64,000 nt of DNA, taken from Cohnella silvisoli (lineage in GTDB: Bacteria; Bacillota; Bacilli; Paenibacillales; Paenibacillaceae). Numbering within the stretch: position 1 is the stretch's first letter; every line of letters starts with the position of its first letter. The position numbers were made by a program, and so were the translations under genes. Positions 59,665-64,000 of this stretch are shown here, in pieces. Location: NCBI RefSeq assembly GCF_021190915.1, contig NZ_JAIOAP010000016.1, positions 124,001 through 188,000 of the forward strand, written 5' to 3'. Below the pieces are notes generated by a model. It did not search any database, was not told the origin of the DNA, and saw nothing but the letters and a program-made list of their open reading frames with translations.

Positions 59665-60273
59665 TTACCGAGAACCCGCCAACCCGACGAACCGCTCAAG
59701 CAGCGCCATGCCCAGCTTGCCGCTTTTTTCCGGATGAAACTGCATTCCGAATAGCGACCCCCGGCCGACGATTGCGGTAACCGGTTGGTAATAGTCCGTC
59801 ACGGCGAGCAAATCCGAGCTCTGCTCCGGCAGCGCATGATAGGAATGAACGAAATAAACGTGGCCCGGCTCGACTCCCTCGAACAGCGGGCTTGGCTGAA
59901 CGAATGACAGCTCGTTCCAACCCATATGCGGAACCTTGTAGTTCCCTTGGAAACGAACGACCCGCCCAGGCAGCAAATCCAAACCTTGATGAACGCCATG
60001 CTCTTCGCTTTCCGTGAACAGCAATTGCATGCCCAAACAAATACCAAGCAAAGGTTTACCCGAAGCGGCATAGGCTTTGACCGTATCCGCGAGCCCTGTT
60101 TCCCGAAGGTTGGCCATCGCGTCGCCGAAAGCGCCGACGCCAGGCAGGATCGCGCCGTCCGCAGCCAGAATCTGATCAGGATCGGATGTTACGACCATAT
60201 CGCAGCCTAGTCGCTCTACGGCTTTGCTGACGCTGTGCAGATTTCCCATGCCGTAGTCGATAATAGCGATCAC
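59665..60273 (-). CDS. hisH: Imidazole glycerol phosphate synthase, glutaminase subunit
   Basis: A 202-residue class I glutamine amidotransferase supplying ammonia to HisF. It has IIDYGMGNLHSVSKAVERLG, the nucleophile Cys in LLGICLGMQLLF and the His/Glu pair in GMQFHPEKSG. The start is GTG 60273, abutting the hisB stop, so translation is coupled. It is followed by the 357-bp repeat spacer before hisA. Confidence 0.97.
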   Translation of the reverse strand: MIAIIDYGMGNLHSVSKAVERLGCDMVVTSDPDQILAADGAILPGVGAFGDAMANLRETGLADTVKAYAASGKPLLGICLGMQLLFTESEEHGVHQGLDLLPGRVVRFQGNYKVPHMGWNELSFVQPSPLFEGVEPGHVYFVHSYHALPEQSSDLLAVTDYYQPVTAIVGRGSLFGMQFHPEKSGKLGMALLERFVGLAGSR

Positions 60274-60882
60274 TTACAACACCCCTTTGGTAGAAGGCAC
60301 GCCCTTCACGCGAGGGTCGATCGAAGTCGCTTCGTCGATGGCGCGTCCAAGCGCTTTGAACACGGCTTCGATCATATGGTGCGTATTGCGCCCATAGTGC
60401 ACGATGACGTGCAGCGTGATCCGTGCTTCAAGCGCAAGTTTCCACAAAAATTCGTGTACGAGCTCAACCGAGAAGCTCCCGACGGTCGCGGAAGGAAATT
60501 CGGCGCGCAGTTCAAAGTGCGGACGATTGCTCACATCGATAATGACTTGCGCAAGCGCCTCGTCCATCGGAACGAATACGCTCGCATACCTCTTAATTCC
60601 GGCTTTATCGCCGAGCGCTTCACGAAGAACTTGCCCTAGACAAATACCGATATCCTCTACCGTATGGTGATCATCGATATCCACGTCTCCGCGAGCTTCT
60701 ACTTTCAAATCGAATTGCCCATGCTTAGCAAACAGGTCCAGCATGTGGTTTAAGAAAGGCACGTCCGTCTCAATAGATACAGCTCCAGATCCATCTACGC
60801 CAAGCGACAACTGAATATCCGTTTCGTTCGTCTTACGGGACACTGCCGCGCTGCGGCCTGATTTTACTTGCTCTTCGCTCAT
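60274..60882 (-). CDS. hisB: Imidazoleglycerol-phosphate dehydratase
   Basis: A 202-residue Mn-dependent dehydratase. It has FLNHMLDLFAKHGQFDL, metal-binding DDHHTVEDIGICLG, and the C-terminal NTHHMIEAVFKALGRA. It is the single-function form, without the histidinol-phosphatase domain that enteric HisB carries, so that step needs a separate enzyme (see the hisJ stub). ATG overlaps the hisD stop. Confidence 0.97.
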   Translation of the reverse strand: MSEEQVKSGRSAAVSRKTNETDIQLSLGVDGSGAVSIETDVPFLNHMLDLFAKHGQFDLKVEARGDVDIDDHHTVEDIGICLGQVLREALGDKAGIKRYASVFVPMDEALAQVIIDVSNRPHFELRAEFPSATVGSFSVELVHEFLWKLALEARITLHVIVHYGRNTHHMIEAVFKALGRAIDEATSIDPRVKGVPSTKGVL

Positions 60883-62168
60883 TCTGTTTCCCTGCCTTCC
60901 AATCGGATTTCCACCGCGCGGGCGTGACCTTCCAGCCCTTCATGGCGGGCAAGCGTTGCGATCCCTGCCGCGTCTCTTAACAAAGCTTTCTTGCTATATC
61001 GGATCAAACTGGATTTCTTCAGAAAATCGTCCACACTCAGCGGCGAGGAAAATCGAGCAGTCCCATTCGTCGGCAAAATGTGGTTCGGCCCGGCAAAATA
61101 ATCGCCTACCGGTTCGGAGCAGTAAGGACCAAGGAAGATGGCACCCGCCGTCTCGATCCGTCCTAGTAGATCAAGCGGATCCTCCGTCATCACTTCCAGA
61201 TGCTCCGGCGCCAGCTTGTTCACGACATCCAGTCCTTCGTCCAGGCTGTCCACGATCAAGATCGCGCCGTATTGCTCCAGCGAGCGCCGAGCAATATCAA
61301 CCCGCGGCAGCGTAGCCACCTGCCGCTCAAGCTCCGCCGCGACCGCGTCGGCAAGCCCCTGCGACGGCGTCACCAGCACCGCCGACGCCATCTCGTCGTG
61401 CTCCGCTTGCGACAGCATATCCGCGGCAATATACCGCGGATCCGCGCTGTCATCCGCCAGCACGACAATCTCGCTCGGGCCCGCGATGCTGTCGATGTCG
61501 ACCGCGCCGAACACGGCGCGTTTCGCCAGCGCCACGTAGATGTTGCCGGGCCCGCAAATCTTGTCGACGGCGGGGATGCTCGCCGTCCCATAAGCCAGCG
61601 CAGCTACCGCCTGCGCACCGCCGACCCGGTACATCTCCGTCACGCCCGCTTCCGCGGCCGCTACCAGAATGTACGGGTCGATGCCTTCCCGCCCCCCGGT
61701 CGACGGGGGCGTAACTAACACGATCTCCGGCACGCCGGCCACCTTCGCCGGAAGCACGTTCATCAGCACCGACGAAGGGTACGCCGCTTTGCCGCCGGGC
61801 ACGTATAGCCCGACCCGCTTCAGCGGTCTGAGCACCATGCCTAACATCGTGCCATCCTCCGCAACGTCGATCCAAGTTCCGCGTTTCTGCTTCTCATGAA
61901 ACGCCGTAATATTCGCCGCCGCTTGACGAAGCGCAGTTAGAAACTCGGGTTCCACATGCGCATATGCCCCTTGGATTTCCTCTTCCGTAACCCGCAGCCG
62001 CTCCGGCGTCAACGTTACTTTATCGAATGCCGCAGTATAGCGCAGAAGCGCATCGTCACCTTCCCGGCGTATCGCGTCCACGATTTCCTTGACTGCCGCA
62101 TTCTGCTCCGGTGAACCGTATTCGCTTTCCCGCTCTAGCCGAAAGTTCGCCGCTTTTCCAATATACAA
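60879..62168 (-). CDS. hisD: Histidinol dehydrogenase
   Basis: A 429-residue zinc enzyme for the last two histidine steps. It has YVPGGKAAYPSSVLMNVLPA, GAQAVAALAYGT, the family signature IAGPSEIVVLADDSADPRYI and the zinc/catalytic region AEHDEMASAVLVTPS and EHLEVM. The start is TTG 62168 with GGAGGG 8 bases upstream. It follows hisG after a 190-bp stretch (62169-62357) in which I see no gene or clear signal. By eye it is more GC-rich around 61.3-61.8 kb than the neighbours. Confidence 0.96.
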   Translation of the reverse strand: MYIGKAANFRLERESEYGSPEQNAAVKEIVDAIRREGDDALLRYTAAFDKVTLTPERLRVTEEEIQGAYAHVEPEFLTALRQAAANITAFHEKQKRGTWIDVAEDGTMLGMVLRPLKRVGLYVPGGKAAYPSSVLMNVLPAKVAGVPEIVLVTPPSTGGREGIDPYILVAAAEAGVTEMYRVGGAQAVAALAYGTASIPAVDKICGPGNIYVALAKRAVFGAVDIDSIAGPSEIVVLADDSADPRYIAADMLSQAEHDEMASAVLVTPSQGLADAVAAELERQVATLPRVDIARRSLEQYGAILIVDSLDEGLDVVNKLAPEHLEVMTEDPLDLLGRIETAGAIFLGPYCSEPVGDYFAGPNHILPTNGTARFSSPLSVDDFLKKSSLIRYSKKALLRDAAGIATLARHEGLEGHARAVEIRLEGRETE

Positions 62169-62357
62169 GCTTAATCCCTCCTACCCACAACAATCAATTA
62201 AACTCATTTGCACCTGAGTCAATTCTAACCCTTCGATTGGCCATCAACTGCTCGGTGCGTGTAACAATCAAAATGACCGTTACCGAACCCTTACAACGAA
62301 TATTCGCTGCTATTACGACCCTTTTAACCGTTACAGCTAAACCTCAAGCCGCCTCCC

Positions 62358-62996
62358 TCAAACCCTAGCCGAAATAGCGACTCCCAGCCGATCGCACAAC
62401 TCTTGAATCGCAATATTTTTCAACCTGTAGCTCACTCGGTTGGCAATGAGCCGACTCGTTACCTGAAACAACGTCTCCATCTCCACCAGGCCGTTCTCCT
62501 TCAGCGTCTGCCCGGTTTCCACCATATCGACGATCCGGTCGGCCAAGCCGATCAGCGGCGCCAGCTCGATCGATCCGTTAAGCTTGATCACTTCCACCTG
62601 CTGGCCTTGCTCCCGGAAGTACTGAGAAGCTACGCTCGGATATTTCGTCGCTACCCGCGGATGAATGGCGGGTTTCCAGTCCGGCAGCCCGATAACCGAC
62701 ATCCGGCATTTGGCGATTCCCAAATCCAGCAGCTCGTACACGTCTTTATTTTCTTCCATCAGCACGTCTTTGCCGACGATCCCGATATCCGCTACGCCAT
62801 ATTCGACGTAGGTAGGCACATCGACCGGTTTCGCCATGATGAATTCCATGTTCGCTTCGGGTACCGGAATAATTAACCGCCGGGAGTCATCGAAATCTTC
62901 CGGAATCGGAAGGCCCGCTTGCCGGAACAGCTTGCTTGCCTGCTTGTAAATGCGCCCTTTGGGCATGGCAACCTTCAACACGCCGTTGTCCGTCAC
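62358..62996 (-). CDS. hisG: ATP phosphoribosyltransferase, short catalytic subunit
   Basis: A 212-residue short-form HisG that joins PRPP to ATP, the committed histidine step. It has LKVAMPKGRIYKQASKLFRQ, MAKPVDVPTYVEYGVADIGI, VGKDVLMEE and the signature LNGSIELAPLIGLADRIVDM. It lacks the C-terminal regulatory domain of the long form, consistent with dependence on HisZ. GTG 62996 overlaps the hisZ stop (GTGA). Confidence 0.97.
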   Translation of the reverse strand: MTDNGVLKVAMPKGRIYKQASKLFRQAGLPIPEDFDDSRRLIIPVPEANMEFIMAKPVDVPTYVEYGVADIGIVGKDVLMEENKDVYELLDLGIAKCRMSVIGLPDWKPAIHPRVATKYPSVASQYFREQGQQVEVIKLNGSIELAPLIGLADRIVDMVETGQTLKENGLVEMETLFQVTSRLIANRVSYRLKNIAIQELCDRLGVAISARV

Positions 62997-64000
62997 GCCA
63001 ACTCCCCCTTATCCGTGCCGATTTCCGCCAAAGCATGATATAACGTGCCCCGATAAGTGAAACTGCCCGTAAGCGCCGAGAGCCTCGCAGCCGCCAGCTC
63101 CTGCGCGTTATCGGATGAGAATACTTCGGTCACGACCGCTTGGCCAAGCGCCCGACGTCGATCCGCATCCGCTAGCGCGGAACGACGCTGCGACGGATCA
63201 TACACGACAAGCACTCGATCCCGCTCATCCGCGACCTCTTCCACAACCTCGAGAATTCGGGTTGTTTTCAAAGCAAAACCCGTCGCATGCGCAGGCCGCC
63301 CGAACTGGGCAAGCAGGTTATCATACCGCCCGCCGCTGCATACCGGGAAACCCAGATGAGAGGCATAACCTTCGAAAGTCATTCCCGTATAGTAGGAAAA
63401 GTCCCCGATCATCGTCAGATCGATCAATACGTGCTCCTGTATACCGTAAGCGGCCAGAACGTCCCATACTGCGCAAAGATGCTTGATTGCCGCTTGGGCA
63501 CCCGCGTTTGCGCTTAGCTCTAAGGCCTGAGCGCACACTTCCTCGCCCCCGCGAAGCCGCAAAATACCTTCAAGCTCCCGCTGCCAATTCGCATCAAGGG
63601 ACAGCTTACGGATAAAATCCCGGTAGCCTACATGATCGCGCTGCAACAAGCACGCTTTCAACGCTTCCTGCTCGCTTGTCAGTCCAGGCAAAGTTTCCTC
63701 GAACAAACCGTTTAGGAAGCCGACATGGCCCATCGCGATCTTGAAAGAAGGCACCCCGGCAGCCTTCAAAGAAGCAATCGCCAGCGCGATGACTTCCGCA
63801 TCCGCCTCGGGCGATGAATCGCCGACCAACTCGACGCCGGTTTGGTAAAACTCCGCTTCCCGGCCCCCCTCTTCTTCGAAAGCCCGGAACACGTTGCCGT
63901 GATAGCTAAGCCGAATCGGAAAAGGCTCATCCTTAAGCAGCGATCCGACCACCCTCGCGATCGGAGTCGTCATATCCGGACGCAGAACGATCGTCGTCCC
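62993..64000 (-). CDS. hisZ: ATP phosphoribosyltransferase regulatory subunit HisZ (partial)
   Basis: The C-terminal 335 codons of a histidyl-tRNA synthetase-like protein; the 5' end lies beyond the right edge (the last visible codons read GTTIVLRPDMTTPIARVVGS). Class II synthetase-fold features are RLSYHGNVFRAFEEEGGREA and QTGVELVGDSSPEADAEVI. It lacks synthetase catalytic signatures and forms an octamer with short HisG for histidine feedback. It overlaps hisG, at the head of the visible his operon. Confidence 0.95.
   Translation of the reverse strand, partial: GTTIVLRPDMTTPIARVVGSLLKDEPFPIRLSYHGNVFRAFEEEGGREAEFYQTGVELVGDSSPEADAEVIALAIASLKAAGVPSFKIAMGHVGFLNGLFEETLPGLTSEQEALKACLLQRDHVGYRDFIRKLSLDANWQRELEGILRLRGGEEVCAQALELSANAGAQAAIKHLCAVWDVLAAYGIQEHVLIDLTMIGDFSYYTGMTFEGYASHLGFPVCSGGRYDNLLAQFGRPAHATGFALKTTRILEVVEEVADERDRVLVVYDPSQRRSALADADRRRALGQAVVTEVFSSDNAQELAAARLSALTGSFTYRGTLYHALAEIGTDKGELA

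Overview
The window comes from a moderately GC-rich Gram-positive, spore-forming bacterium, most likely Paenibacillaceae (Paenibacillus or Cohnella type). The evidence is the B. subtilis-like gene blocks (secG-rnr-smpB-ssrA, cggR-gapA-pgk-tpiA-gpmI-eno, rapZ-yvcK-whiA-HPr), an Sda sporulation checkpoint protein, S-layer-homology (SLH) surface proteins, 7TMR-DISM histidine kinases, and a HisZ-dependent short HisG. Most genes are on the minus strand.

Layout. 0-1 kb: a truncated GH43 glycosidase tail and a broken copy of a carbohydrate-binding-like protein whose intact paralogue lies at 6.3-9.1 kb. 0.9-6 kb: the regulator ytoI and a glyoxylate-shunt operon (small zinc-knuckle protein, aceA, aceB, small ORF). 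6-10.2 kb: a secreted TIM-barrel/beta-sandwich protein divergent from an AraC regulator. 10.2-13.2 kb: a gene-poor, decayed mobile region abutting ssrA, with a wrecked DUF3990-type gene and its small partner, serial repeats, a displaced second copy of the ssrA 3' end, and a two-gene cassette whose retropepsin-like gene carries one in-frame amber stop. 13.1-18.6 kb: ssrA, smpB, an E. coli-type pyrB, rnr, secG. 18.7-20.8 kb: an Eis-like acetyltransferase and a sugar isomerase/epimerase-like protein. 21-39 kb: cell-surface and signalling block, with an SLH protein, a hybrid kinase plus BTAD response regulator, an LCP ligase, a second two-component pair, and a 1,880-residue SLH adhesin.

39.1-46.3 kb: the lower-glycolysis operon cggR-gapA-pgk-tpiA-gpmI-eno, with a recognisable CggR operator and promoter in front of cggR. 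46.4-47.8 kb: tRNA-Arg(CCG), clpP with a CtsR box, and sda. 47.8-55.7 kb: a SIMPL protein, then HPr/Crh, whiA, yvcK, rapZ, glcK, trxB and a TPR protein. 55.9-64 kb: prs and the his operon hisZ-G-D-B-H-A-F-IE. That operon is interrupted by a repeat-filled spacer, and its histidinol-phosphatase (hisJ) survives only as a C-terminal stub.

The core genes are conventional. The most unusual material is the ssrA-adjacent region (10.2-13.2 kb), which looks like successive insertions at the tmRNA gene followed by decay. Also notable are the paired 41-bp terminator repeats bracketing the 30.3-39.1 kb adhesin/sensor block, the stand-alone DnaJ-type zinc protein heading the glyoxylate operon, and the hisJ loss. 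All family assignments come from reading the sequence; no database search was run.
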